Below, piece after piece: positions 1-12,789 of a stretch of 64,000 nt of DNA. This DNA comes from Onthophagus taurus (taxonomy: Eukaryota; Arthropoda; Insecta; Coleoptera; Scarabaeidae), in NCBI RefSeq assembly GCF_036711975.1, contig NC_091971.1:6021501-6085500 (forward strand), in the 5' to 3' direction. How positions within the stretch are numbered: the first letter of the stretch is position 1; each line of letters starts with the position of its first letter. Below the pieces are notes generated by a model. It saw nothing but the letters and a program-made list of their open reading frames with translations, made no database searches and was not told the DNA's origin. The position numbers and the translations under genes were made by a program.

Positions 1-60
1 ATACACAACTAAACCCGAATGTTTCTAATTCTAGGTCTAGTGTTAGTTTTAGTTCAATTA
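1..60. repeat. Arm of a palindromic CTAG-rich repeat, cut by the left edge
   Basis: The first 60 bases carry 'aaacccgaatgtttcta' followed by a run of CTAG/TAGTGTTAG words. The same word set recurs at about 2695-2850, 3255-3345, 25205-25367, 51045-51720, 50307-50636 and 57028-57319. It is one arm of a repeat unit whose other arm lies outside the window. Confidence 0.7.
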
Positions 61-224
61 GTTTATGCAACATAGTGATATTTTATGCTAACTAGCGCTA
101 CCTATCACCTACCAGTTGTCTTAAGAGAGGTACAGCTAAACAAAATGTTCAAAATCTCTTGTTGTAGTTTCGTCTAGTTTTCTTCTCTTCGCTTGTAATT
201 CATTACTAACAGAACTGTCGCTGT

Positions 225-2437
225 TATCACTTTTGATTATTAATTAAAGTATCCTCTTTTTAATGCAAAAAGCCGTTTTGAAGAATCACTTTTAGTTCTT
301 GAGAAATAAATTTTTGAAATGGTCAATAATTTTTTCGTTTTGCATTTTTCGCCGATTCAGTTTTAAAAATTCGTATAAAATCCATTTCTTGGAATATGTG
401 CATGAAAATTTCCCAAAGTGTTAATGATAGTGTCCTCTTTCCAATGAATCAACCCGTTTTGAAAAATAACTTTTAGTTTTTGAGAAAACAATATTCGAAG
501 TTTTGATCAAATTTTCGATGTTGCAATTTTTATCGATAACTTTCAAAATTCGCTATAAAATTAATTTCTTGAAGGATCCTTGTGGAAATATCACCAATTA
601 TTAATTAAAGTATCCTCTTTTTAATGCAAAAAGCCGTTTTGAAAAATCACTTTTGGTTCTTGTGAAAGAAATTTTTGAAATCATCGACAATTTTATCGAA
701 TTTTGCAATTTTCGCCAATTAAATTTTAATAATTAGTATAAAATCGATTTCTTGGAATATGAGTATGAAAATTTCCCAAAATGTTAATAAAAGTGTGCTC
801 TTTCCAATGAACCAATCCGTTTTGAAAAATATCTTTTAGTTTTTGAGAAAACAGTATTTGAAGTTTTGATAAAATTTTCGAATGTCCAATTTTCATCGAT
901 AACTTTCAAAATTCGCTATAAAATTAATTTCTTGAAGGATCCTTGTGGAAATATCACCAATTATTAATTATAGTATCCTCTTTTTAATGCAAAGAGGCGT
1001 TTTGAAAAATCACTTTTAGTTCTTGTGAAAAAATTTTTTGAAATAATCGACAATTTTTTTGAATTTTGCAATTTTCGCCGATTAAGTTTTAAAAATTCGT
1101 ATAAAATCCATTTTTTGGAATATGAGTATGAAAATTTCCCAAAATGTTAATAAAAGTGTCCCCTTTCCAATGAATCAACCCGTTTTGAAAAACAACTTTT
1201 AGTTTTTGAGAAAACAATATTTGAAGTTTTGATAAAATTTTCGAATGTCCAATTTTTATCGATAACTTTCAAAATTCGCTATAAAATTAATTTCTTGAAG
1301 GATCCTTGTGGAAATATCACCAATTATTAATTATAGTATTCTCTTTTTAATGCAAAGAGGCGTTTTGAAAAATCACTTTTAGTTCTTGAGAAATAAGTTT
1401 TTGAAATAATCGACAATTTTTTGAATTTTGCAATTTTCGCCGATTATGTTTTAAAAATTCGTATAAAATCCATTTCTTGGAATAAGAGTATGAAAATTTC
1501 CCAAAATGTTAATAAAAGTGTGCTCTTTCCAATGAACCAATCCGTTTTGAAAAATATCTTTTAGTTTTTGAGAAAACAGTATTTGAAGTTTTGATAAAAT
1601 TTTCGAATGTCCAATTTTCATCGATAACTTTCAAAATTCGCTATAAAATTAATTTCTTGATGGATCCTTGTGGAAATATCACCAATTATTAATTATAGTA
1701 TCCTCTTTTTAATGCAAAGAGGCGTTTTGAAAAATCACTTTTAGTTCTTGAGAAATAAATTTTTGAAATAATCGATAATTTTTTGAATTTTGCAATTTTC
1801 GCCGATTAAGTTTTAAAAATTCGTATAAAATCCATTTCTTGGAATAAGAGTATGAAAATTTCCTAAATGTTAATAAAAGTGTGCTCTTTCCAATGAACCA
1901 ATCCGTTTTGAAAAATATCTTTTAGTTTTTGAGAAAACAGTATTTGAAGTTTTGATAAAATTTTCGAATGTCCAATTTTTATCGATAACTTTCAAAATTC
2001 GCTATAAAATTAATTTCTTGAAGGATCCTTGTGGAAATATCACCAATTATTAATTATAGTATTCTCTTTTTAATGCAAAGAGGCGTTTTGAAAAATCACT
2101 TTTAGTTCTTGAGAAATAAATTTTTGAAATAATCGACAATTTTTTGAATTTTGTAATTTTCGCCGATTAAGTTTTAAAAATTCGTATAAAATCCATTTCT
2201 TGGAATAAGAATATGAAAATTTCCCAAAATGTTAATAAAAGTGTGCTCTTTCCAATGAACCAATCCGTTTTGAAAAATATCTTTTAGTTTTTGAGAAAAC
2301 AGTATTTGAAGTTTTGATAAAATTTTCGAATGTCCAATTTTCATCGATAACTTTCAAAATTCGCTATAAAATTAATTTCTTGAAGGATCCTTGTGGAAAT
2401 ATCACCAATTATTAATTATAGTATCCTCTTTTTAAAG
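225..2437. repeat. Dimeric satellite array, about 362-bp period, six copies
   Basis: The landmark 'gaaggatcc' (or 'gatggatcc') lies near 571, 933, 1297, 1659, 2020 and 2382, a step of 361-364 bp. Each 362-bp unit is two related halves of about 181 bp. One half has 'ctctttttaatgcaaa' and the other 'ctctttccaatgaa', each followed by a CCGTTTTGAAAAAT/TTTTAGTT word. No coding potential is seen. The array ends abruptly near 2437. Confidence 0.93.
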
Positions 2438-3949
2438 TTGCTTCGTTAGTTAAATCAGCATCAAAAGAGTTCATTTTGTATCTCGGATCTAAATAACTTG
2501 ACATATTTTCTTATCAGCTTTCTTATTAATTTCATATTTATTCAAATATTGCAATAATGTGGCAGTATAGGGTATCACTTCAGAAATGCACCAGAAATGA
2601 TAACCATAATGGCCGGATAGATATTCCGTATTTCCGGCCGAAGGGGATGCCGAATATCCGGCTTTTTTACAAATCACTATCCGTTCCATCACTTTCTAGG
2701 CAGCCGGCAAAATCTCGAATTTTCCTTGTGTAATTTTTGCTTAAAACTGTCTGATAGCAACTTTTTGACGTTTCAATTTGAAAACACTTCTCCGAATTAA
2801 AAAATAGAGTATGAAACATTCGGGTGTAGCATAAAAACGAAAGGCCAAAAAACTTTATTACTCTTACCGTTTTTTTTTATGTAATTTCTCAAAGATTAAC
2901 CTTCCTCGAAATAACAAAAAAACCTTTGGTGATCCACTTTTAAAAACCTTGACGAAACCGTTAAAACTCGAAGTCATTAAGCAATGGCAACTAACGTTAA
3001 CGCATCGCCGGTAGTTTCGTTGGCCTACATCCAACAATTAAATTTAACCAGTTTTAGATGGAACAATACCAGTGGGATTACTCAAAAGAGAATAATTATT
3101 TAATCAAGGTTTCAAAATTCTCCCACATTTTATCTTTGTTACAAAAAAGAATTAAAACGAATCTAATTTGAATCGGATCACTTCCTACATTGTATTTCTT
3201 TGAAGGTTTACCTTCAAGATCAAGGTTATTTTTATAAGTATCAAGACTTTTAATTATCACCACAACTAACACCTAAAACTAGAAACATTCGGGTTTATCC
3301 GAGCGTTTCTAGTGCTAGTGTAAGTTTTAGTTTAAAAATTATTTTATTTTATAATGTTATAATTGTTTCATTGGTTTATCGCTCAATTAATTTATAAAAC
3401 TGGAGGAACCTTGAAGATAATTAATGATTAATTAATGAGAAGGAAGTTGAAAGGAAATAATTTTATTTATTTATTTTAGTTACGGTTTATTATAAATTAC
3501 TAAATCGTCTAAGTTCCTTATTAATTATCACATTACGCAATCTTAATTTGTAAGTTAAATAATCGGTCGTATGATAAATGACGTTAGGTGATTAAAAAAA
3601 AATGTTTCTAAGAAAGGGAAACAATTCAACAACCAACGTCATTATTGTCTTATAAATTGATGTATATACCTGGAATTACCAATAGATCGCTCGGAATGTT
3701 GCGGACGTACATAGCTAAATATGTACATTGTTCGATGACGTACATTTTCCGATTTACAAAACAAGTTAAATGAGTTTTATTTTATTCAAAAGAAAACTTA
3801 TTATGTATCAGTCTTTGTATCCAATATTAAGTACAATTTTTAAGTAAAGAAATTTAATTAATCATTAATGATTCTTAAAAATTAACACAGCCCATTAAAT
3901 AAAATCATATACAATTATAAACTTAAACTAACATCCAAACATTAATTTT
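2438..3949. other. Gap with repeat-family fragments, no gene seen
   Basis: Two parts are recognisable. The first, about 2690-2850, matches 51585-51730 ('ctcgaattttcc' followed by 'gtgtaatttttgcttaaaac'). The second, about 3255-3345, is a palindromic unit around 'acattcgggtttatcc'. The rest is AT-rich DNA, probably the 3' flank of the minus-strand gene that follows. Confidence 0.5.
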
Positions 3950-6900
3950 TTACATTTTAATGTTTGCCGTTGTTGATGATGATCTTTCTCTGTGAAGTTG
4001 AAAAAGTTCAATGACGGAGAGTCTTTGAACCGTCGTTGGTTGAACGGTGGTTCCGGTGGCGTGGGTTCTTGGTGGTTCCGGGGGCACCGCCGCCGCTGCC
4101 GTGGTCAACGCCGATTCTTTTGAGAGTTCTCCGACCTTTTTCAATTGTTCCAAGGCCTCTTCGTACGTGGGCAAGCCGGAAACTATCGTGTAACTAGGCA
4201 AGGATTCGCATTCTGATACCGTTGCCTCTAAGTCTTCTCTTCTACGTTCTTCAACTAAAACAAATAAAAGAAATGTTTAATAAAAATAAAATATAACAAA
4301 AAAGTCTTTTTAGAAATTTATTTGGTTCGTTGGCGATTTTGTAATTTAATCCAAGGTTAAGAAATGTTTTAAGATCTTTTTAACATTAAAAAAATGGTCA
4401 CGATTTATTAAAACTTATTCATTTCCTTTACAGTTTTAAATCAAATCCATGATGTAAAGATTTCTTAATGAATTTTTTTTTTGGAAATTTTAAAAATAAA
4501 CCTGTTGATTTGTTGAAACAACACCAAACAGTTTTTTTTGAGATATTCAAAACCTTGACATATTAAAAAATTAAAAACTTCCACGAAACCGGATTCGCTA
4601 TCTCGACGATTTATTAAATTATGTTCCTTTTCTTTTTGCGTGCCTTTTTTTGCAGATTGATAGATTACACAAAGAAAGTGAATGATGTCACTCCGCGCCA
4701 GACTTTAAATGAGTCATCATTGCGTGGGTAGAAACTTTGCTTTTTCCCGTATAAAGAGATTGCGATTACACATAAATTGGACTACTTAGGAAATTGAGTC
4801 TGACCGGAAAGAAAAAGTAAGCGATAACTGTATATTGAACTTGGAAGGGAGCGAAGCGGAAGAGTGCTAAATTGAAAAGTAATGTTTAGGAGACATGCAT
4901 CGCTAAGCTTTTTACTAATTAGTATGGTTTTGTTATCGTTTCAAAGGGGAGATTATCATAACCAAAATCATTCCTTGAGAATAATCAAAAATGTGTCTTT
5001 GAGATAATATAAGTCTTGTGTTAGTTTTAGTGACTTCCAATTTAATAGTGCAACTCAGTTTCGAATATCTCGATTAATTATAAAATTAAATTATTAATCA
5101 AAAATCTATTTTTGTTAAAAATTAAATAAGCAAATCAAGAAATGAAGAAACAATTTAATTTGGATTTCATTTTACACAGTTTCCATAAGTGGATTTAAAT
5201 TGCAGCTTGTGTTAAAATCTTGTTTATTTACGTTAATAATTAAGTGTTAATGGTAATGTTTTTATTTAGTTATTTTCCGCTGTCTACTTTCTTTCATAAT
5301 TTAACTAATACAATATTTTTCGTTCAAATAGTTGCATAAAGTTGGGTGCTAAACAACTAGGATAGTAAGAAAATATAATTAAAATGGAAAAATATTGGAA
5401 AGAAAAATATTATTGGTAGTTTGTTTATTGACTCATCCCATAAAAACATTTTTTAATGATTTTGAAACAACTGCGACTTGGTCTCGAACAAGATAAACAA
5501 TTTATTTAAAATTAGAATAATACTCAAATCTTAATTTAATCTTTTATTAACAATAATCTGATAAATGTAAAAAAACCTTTGCTATAAAGAATTCGATAAT
5601 TTATTTATCATTGTTTAAAAGAAATTAACACCACTATAACAATAAAATTGAAACGTAATATCAAATCGATCAATTAGAATGTTACGCTTCAGTTTTGATA
5701 ATAGTTTAAATTGACCAGACAAGCTCGTTGTATATTTTGTAACCACCATTTAAGATCACACGTTTATTTACGTAGACTATAACGAGCAAAACACTAAAAT
5801 TAACCGCATGTGGCGAGTATTTGTAAAATTATTTAGCCACACGCTGCAAGTTCGGATTCTTTTTATTGACGGTTCGATTTTACATCGTTTTCGTCACCGA
5901 TGTCGCGTCATAAAACGTACTAGGCTGTCTCGAGTACTGATTTAATGCGAAATTTAAACATTGAAAATGTAACAATGAGATTTGTAAACGATGATGTTTT
6001 AATTTTTTATGGAAAAGATGTTTTTAAGGAAATTTACTAAAACTTATGTCATTATAATGTCGATCTCGAGATTTAGATGAATCTATAAGATTTGAGGGCA
6101 CTTCCACTATTTTTAACAGTATGTGTATGCAAAAGACGTATATTACAAAAAAACTTTTAGAATAAAAGTTGTAGCAAATTCAATTGTTAACAATATTCCT
6201 CTCTTTCACTTTTACTGTCAGATGCATAGATATCGCAAAAATTCGAATATATGAAAATTTGAGGAATTTGTTGCCTTTTCAAGATATTAAGGATAGCACT
6301 CGGGAATTGGAGCATGTTATAAGAAAACTTTTAGAATAAAAGTTTTAGCAAATTTTATTCTTAACAGTATTGCTCTCTTTCACTTTTATTGTGAGATGCA
6401 TAGATATTGAGAAAAATACGAAAATACAAAAATTTGAGGAATTTGTTGCTTTTTCAAATTATTAAGGGTAGCACTCGGGAATTGGAGCATGTTATAAGAA
6501 AACTTTTAGAATAAAAGTTTTAGCAAATTTTATTCTTAACAGTATTGCTCTCTTTCACTTTTATTGTGAGATGCATAGATATTGAGAAAAATACGAAAAT
6601 ATGAAAATTTGAGGAATTTGTTGCCTTTTCAAGATATTAAGGGTAGCACTCGGGAATTGGAGCATGTTATAAGAAAACTTTTAGAATAAAAGTTTTAGCA
6701 AATTTTATTCTTAACAGTATTGCTCTCTTTCACTTTTATTGTGAGATGCATAGATATTGAGAAAAATACGAAAATATGAAAATTTGAGGAATTTTTAGAA
6801 TAAAAGTTGTAGCAAATTCAATTGTTAACAATATTCCTCTCTTTCACTTTTACTGTCAGATGCATAGATATCGCAAAAATTCGAATATATGAAAATTTGA

Positions 6901-9900
6901 GGAATTTGTTGCCTTTTCAAGATATTAAGGGTAGCACTCGGGAATTGGAGCATGTTATAAGAAAACTTTTAGAATAAAAGTTTTAGCAAATTTTATTCTT
7001 AACAACAGTATTGCTCTCTTTCACTTTTATTGTGAGATGCATAGATATTGAGAAAAATACGAAAATATGAAAATTTGAGGAATTTGTTGCCTTTTCAAGA
7101 TATTAAGGGTAGCACTCGGGAATTGGAGCATGTTATAAGAAAACTTTTAGAATAAAACTTTTAGCAAATTTTATTCTTAACAGTATTGCTCCCTTTCACT
7201 TTTATTGTGAGATGCATAGATATTGAAAAAAATACGAAAATATGAAAATTTGAGGAATTTGTTGCTTTTTCAAATTATTAAGGGTAGCACTCGGGAATTG
7301 GAGCATGTTATAAGAAAACTTTTAGAATAAAAGTTTTAGGAAATTTTATTCTTAACAGTATTGCTCTCTTTCACTTTTATTGTGAGATGCATAGATATTG
7401 AGAAAAATACGAAAATATGAAAATTTGAGGAATTTGTTGCCTTTTCAAGATATTAAGGGTAGCACTCGGGAATTGGAGCATGTTATAAGAAAACTTTTAG
7501 AATAAAACTTTTAGCAAATTTTATTCTTAACAGTATTGCTCCCTTTCACTTTTATTGTGAGATGCATAGATATTGAAAAAAATACGAAAATATGAAAATT
7601 TGAGGAATTTGTTGCTTTTTCAAATTATTAAGGGTAGCACTCGGGAATTGGAGCATGTTATAAGAAAACTTTTAGAATAAAAGTTTTAGGAAATTTTATT
7701 CTTAACAGTATTGCTCTCTTTCACTTTTATTGTGAGATGCATAGATATTGAGAAAAATACGAAAATACAAAAATTTGAGGAATTTGTTGCTTTTTCAAAT
7801 TATTAAGGGTAGCACTCGGGAATTGGAGCATGTTATAAGAAAACTTTTAGAATAAAAGTTTTAGCAAATTTTATTCTTAACAATATTGCTCTCTTTCACT
7901 TTTATTGTGAGATGCATAGATATTGAGAAAAATACGAAAATATGAAAATTTGAGGAATTTGTTGCCTTTTCAAGATATTAAGGGTAGCACTCGGGAATTG
8001 GAGCATGTTATAAGAAAACTTTTAGAATAAAAGTTTTAGCAAATTTTATTCTTAACAATATTGCTCTCTTTCACTTTTATTGTGAGATGCATAGATATTG
8101 AGAAAAATACGAATATATGAAAATTTGAGGAATTTGTTGCCTTTTCAAGATATTAAGGGTAGCACTCGGGAATTGGAGCATGTTATAAGGAAACTTTTAG
8201 AATAAAAGTTTTAGCAAATTTTATTCTTAAGAATATTGCCCTCTTTCACTTTTGCTGTCAAATGCATAGATATCGAGAAAAATTCGAAAATATTAAAATT
8301 TGACGAATTTGTTACATATTCAAGTCATTAGGGGTAACACTCGGGAATTAGAGCATGTTATAAGATAATTTTTAAAACAAAAGTTGTAGCAAATTTTATT
8401 CTTAACAATATTGCTCTCTTACACTTTTGCTCTCAGATGCATAGATATCGAGAAAAATACGAAAATATAAAAATAAGCTGTGTTGCATAATACTTCTATT
8501 GTATCCTTTATTGAAGTTTTGAAAATCAGTAGATTAAGTCATACATCAGTACAAAATTTTAAAATATAAAATTGATGAGTTAATTCAAGGATTAAAATCA
8601 CCGGATGTTTTTTGTAAGTTAAACTTAATAGATGTTAAGTATCCGCGGTATTTTGAAATTACAGTATTTTCTCAACATTTATTTTCCTTGCAACGTTTTT
8701 GCTAATATAATTCGATCAGTGCCATATTAAAGATGAGAAAATTGAGTGTGGGCCATTCCCGTTGTTTACAAGAACATTTTAAAAACATCTTTAAAAGTGA
8801 ATTAAGAAAGATTGTTTTAAAAATATCTTTTTAAATAGAGTGTCATTTGAAAGTATCTCTTGAGAGTATCTAAATGTATTGTATATGAAATATGTTTCAT
8901 AATAAATCGGTGCCAACTTTCTCTTGCCTTGACAGAGGAAAATTTTACAAAAATAAAATCACCATCATTTCAATTCAAATAACTCGGATATTAATATTAA
9001 AATAGATAACATATTTTTTTATTAAATCAATTTAAATTGCATCTATTTATGCAAATTGTTGTCAACCTTGACTTATAGAAAAAGATATTAAAATTATTAT
9101 TGTAAGAAAATTAAAACTATTAATTTCCATAACAGTTTTTATTTTTTTTATTGTTACCACGCAAATCATTCCTGTTATATCCTTATAACCAAAAGGTTAC
9201 GCATACTTGGCAATGAAAAATTCATAAGAAATCGTAACTTTATTTTCTTATCAACATTTCCTTTACAAAATGATAAAACAATGTGTCTTTGTTAAACTAT
9301 TCCGAAGGTAAAAGCCTCGAACCTTGTTACAAAAAAGAAATCATTTCACAAAGTTTTTTATTTGGCAAGAAAAAATCTCGGTGATATTGTTAAAAGATAA
9401 AAATTCTTTTGGCCTTGAAGACTACATCTCGAAGACTACAGCTGTTTTAATATATTGTGTTGAATTTAATTTTTTTTGTCCATAGGTTATTGTCGATCTG
9501 GTTTACCTCGATGGTCAGACGATAAACAAAAAGTATGGACACAAAACCAAACTGTGGTACAGGAGACTTTAGTAATTATCAAAAAAAAAGGAAATGAAGG
9601 TTGATTTTCAAAATTATTTTTGTGCCACAAAAAATAGATTTTAATATGATGAGTAATACAAAAACAAAACCATTAACTTTAAGCAATTCACCAAAATTCT
9701 TAACATTTTTTTTATAAATCGTTTAAAAAATATTTAAAATAAATCTTACCACTTCTTTTCCATTGTTGAAATTTATGATAAAGTAAACAGCTGCACATAC
9801 AGCAAACACAACACAAAACCATAAGGGTTAACACAATTCCCACCCACACATCTGCTAAAAATTGTTCGTATTCTGGATCTGTTTCGTGAGCTGATGGTAA

Positions 9901-10014
9901 CTCATCATAAAAATCGAAGAAAAATGTGTAATTTTTCCGATGAAGTAATTTATCGACGGTATCTTTATCGTTAGGAATTTTAAAAGACACGCCAAATTCT
10001 TCCGCCATCCTCAA
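3950..10014 (-). CDS. Commissureless-like transmembrane sorting protein (copy 1)
   Basis: Two coding exons, 9750-10014 and 3950-4254, join in phase 1 (agt g|tt gaa) to give 189 residues. Residues 1-55 are acidic, with a possible N-glycosylation site at N28. Residues 57-79 form a cysteine-rich membrane segment. The cytosolic tail has LPSY at 107-110 and LPTYEEA at 116-122. The stretch [18 protein letters not shown] aligns closely with the PPCY...GLPSYDEAL sorting motif of Drosophila Commissureless. There it recruits Nedd4-type ubiquitin ligases and diverts Robo receptors to late endosomes during midline crossing. Here the first PPxY is LPxY. The 5.5-kb intron (4255-9749) holds a 175-bp satellite. 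The start could be M1 or M3. Family assignment is strong; the role in axon guidance is inferred from the family. Confidence 0.82.
6130..8475. repeat. 175-bp satellite array in the commissureless-like intron
   Basis: The landmark 'cgggaattggagcatg' recurs at 6301, 6476, 6651, 6939, 7117, 7292, 7467, 7642, 7817, 7992 and 8167, and in diverged form at 8342. The step is 175 bp, apart from one internally deleted copy near 6790. Alternate copies at 7292-7817 share variants ('caaattatta' against 'caagatatta'), so duplication also occurred in 350-bp pairs. The last copies, after 8230, are the most diverged, as expected at an array edge. Confidence 0.95.
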
Positions 10015-12789
10015 AATTCGATTTATAAACGATAAAATAAAATTTTATTTTATATAGATGAAGTTAAGTTGATTCTCGTGCCGCAACCGCACCGGTAAAA
10101 ATGAGCAAAGCAGTTCAACTTGAAGATTATATGCGTGTTCTCGACCAACTGTTGCTCTCCCACTACTTTAGAAGGTTACTACAAATGTGATTTTTCGCTT
10201 TGGTACGTGTGATATCGCAAGTGAGGTACTTACTACGTGTAAACGTTTACACATTGGTCATCAACTCATTAAACATAGACAAAAAAATTATTAATTAGTG
10301 TTGTAAAGTCGAACGGATATTTTCATTATTCGTCATTATTTATTATTGCAGTTGGATTATGTTAGAGTTAAGATAAGAATTGTCATAATTAAAAAGGCTT
10401 TTTTAAGTCATTGTTGAGATTTTATAAAAAAATTAAGAGTTAAATGAACTGTAAAGAATTGTGAAATGTTGAATAAGAGAAAGATATTGTGATTTTTTTT
10501 CTTTATTATCGGAATTGAGTTCGTGGTAAAAGCTGTGAATCATTTTTTTCTTTAATTTTATTGGTTTTAAACATTTATCTTATAGATTCTCTGGGTATTT
10601 TCATTTTGACATAATCCATTTTCTAAAAATTTATATATTCTAATCTCCATGTGACATCATCGTGCTTCAGTAATTTAATTAATTACATGAAATGTAAAAA
10701 TAGCACAGGAAAAACTTCATCACCCAGTATTATTGCAACACCTCATGATTAGCATCTTCTGGATAACGAAAAGGCAACTCTTCAATAGCAATAAAAGGAA
10801 TAACTAAGAAATAAAGCAAACGATACATTTATGGAATCCTGATTCTGCGAAATAACACGCTGCCTAACAAATGTCAGTGCAGATTGCGCAAATATTTCGA
10901 CGTCAAATCTCCATCAAATAATAAAACCGAGTGTTCTAAGACTGCTTTCTGGTCATCAATGTTAGGTGTGTGACCTACTCTTCATTTCATTCTGTAACAA
11001 TGCATTCATTGAGTCAATATACATTCCCCAGCCTCTTAAAGCAACGATACAGACTCCAAAGAGCTACAATTTAACAATAATTCAGCTATCAGCTTAACCA
11101 GAAGATATTGTAATTGTAAACAATGATGGAAAATATGATGGAAAAACTCAGATGAAGAGAAGAGAAGCTTTTGAAATTTTAAATTGCTAATAACATAAAT
11201 TACTGTAAATTGATAACTTTAAAGTTAAAAAATATCATTAAACTCCTGTAACGCTTTTAAAACCATATTCATACATAAAAATTTGTAATTACGTTATTGG
11301 TAATAGGTAGCATATCTGATTGTACTCCATGTCAAAATTCTGACATATGTCAAACAGATTTTAAGTTTGGTTATGTTTATCTTGATGCATTTATCTTTAT
11401 TTATTTGTTTTAGAAGTAACAGTTTAGTAATAAAGTTTGTAAGTTATTTATTGCCTAATTACAATTTCATATTTATATTATTTTTTGCAGAATTAACATA
11501 AATTGAATATAAATTGTCATTGGAATTGGTTGTTGGATCCCTTAAGCTTTGTATTAAGCTAAGTTTCCTAAAAATCCGTTCTTACAATCATCATGGAATG
11601 TAATAAAACACTCTTCCTTTTAAATTATTTTTGAGTTTGCTACATCATCCTCATAAAACTAACCATGAACCTGAGAATTCTTTAATAATGTTGGTCTTCA
11701 ATGCAACAAAGTAAGATGTTTCATATACAATTTTTTAATAATTATTCTTCTTTTATTGATTAATGTTCCATGCAAGTGGTTCATTAGGACTTTTTTAGGT
11801 TGGATTATTTATTTTCTCATCCTTGGATTAACCTACAAATTTAAATAAGCATTAGCTACAGAAGTGTTGAGATCCAAATTATGCCTTGTCAAGTTTGGAA
11901 ATTATGAAACTAATCTAAAATTAGTTAAAACTCAATAATTTGGTAATCAAAAAAACTGGGTTATGTGTAATAATTTACAAACTCTGATACCTAATCACAT
12001 TAAAAGTATTTGATTACATGAAACTTGAATTGCAAAAATTCCCTGCAATGAGACTTACATAATTCCTATATTGAATTAATTTGTTCCCAAAACGCTATAT
12101 TTTCCGTTACCTCTTTAACCTATAAAATAAAATGATTTATTTTTAGATCAGTCCAAATTTTAATAGATCAAGGTTTCATAAAGTTTACAAGTATTACATG
12201 ATTCATGTCTTACCGTTATATTGCATAATGGATTGAAATTTACGACCCATAACAACGTTAATTCTCCCCTAACAATATTCATAAATGCACTGCAGTAAGC
12301 AAAGTTTAGATACATATTAGTTGAGAGATTTTAATGTAAATAAAACAGTTTATATTTCATTGTTCGTTTTATCAAAATTATAATCTCAATGCGGATATTT
12401 ACTCAACATCAAAGATTTCATTGCGAAATTAAAATCCCATTCATTCGTGTAAGAGTAAATTTTATAAAAAAATTGGAATGAAGTGTATGTGACCCAAATT
12501 GCATTGTTAATAAATATTTATAACTTAACCTTAAAATGGAGAAAGAAAAAACGTAACAAAAATCCTTTATTTATTAATTATCTTAATAATCCTTATAAAA
12601 ATATAATAATTACATTATATCAATAAATTGGCGTCTATGGCATTCGAAATAAAAAAACCACCAAAAGTACACTTAATCGCGCCGAATCTTTCATTGTAGG
12701 CTTCACAGAAGCAATTCTACACAGCGCTATAAATCCATAAATCACCTTTTTACATTTTTTATTCTTAACTTTGTCAATTTTATTTTTTG
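10015..12789. other. Intergenic, no gene recognised
   Basis: AT-rich DNA between the two commissureless-like genes. The stretch 10015-10300 just upstream of copy 1 should hold its 5' UTR and promoter. I saw no open frame with coding character, RNA gene or clear repeat in the rest. Confidence 0.4.

Noticed and set aside
2489-2692. 67-codon minus-strand frame
   Set aside because: Lies beside repeat DNA and ends in it; no signal, domain or splice support.
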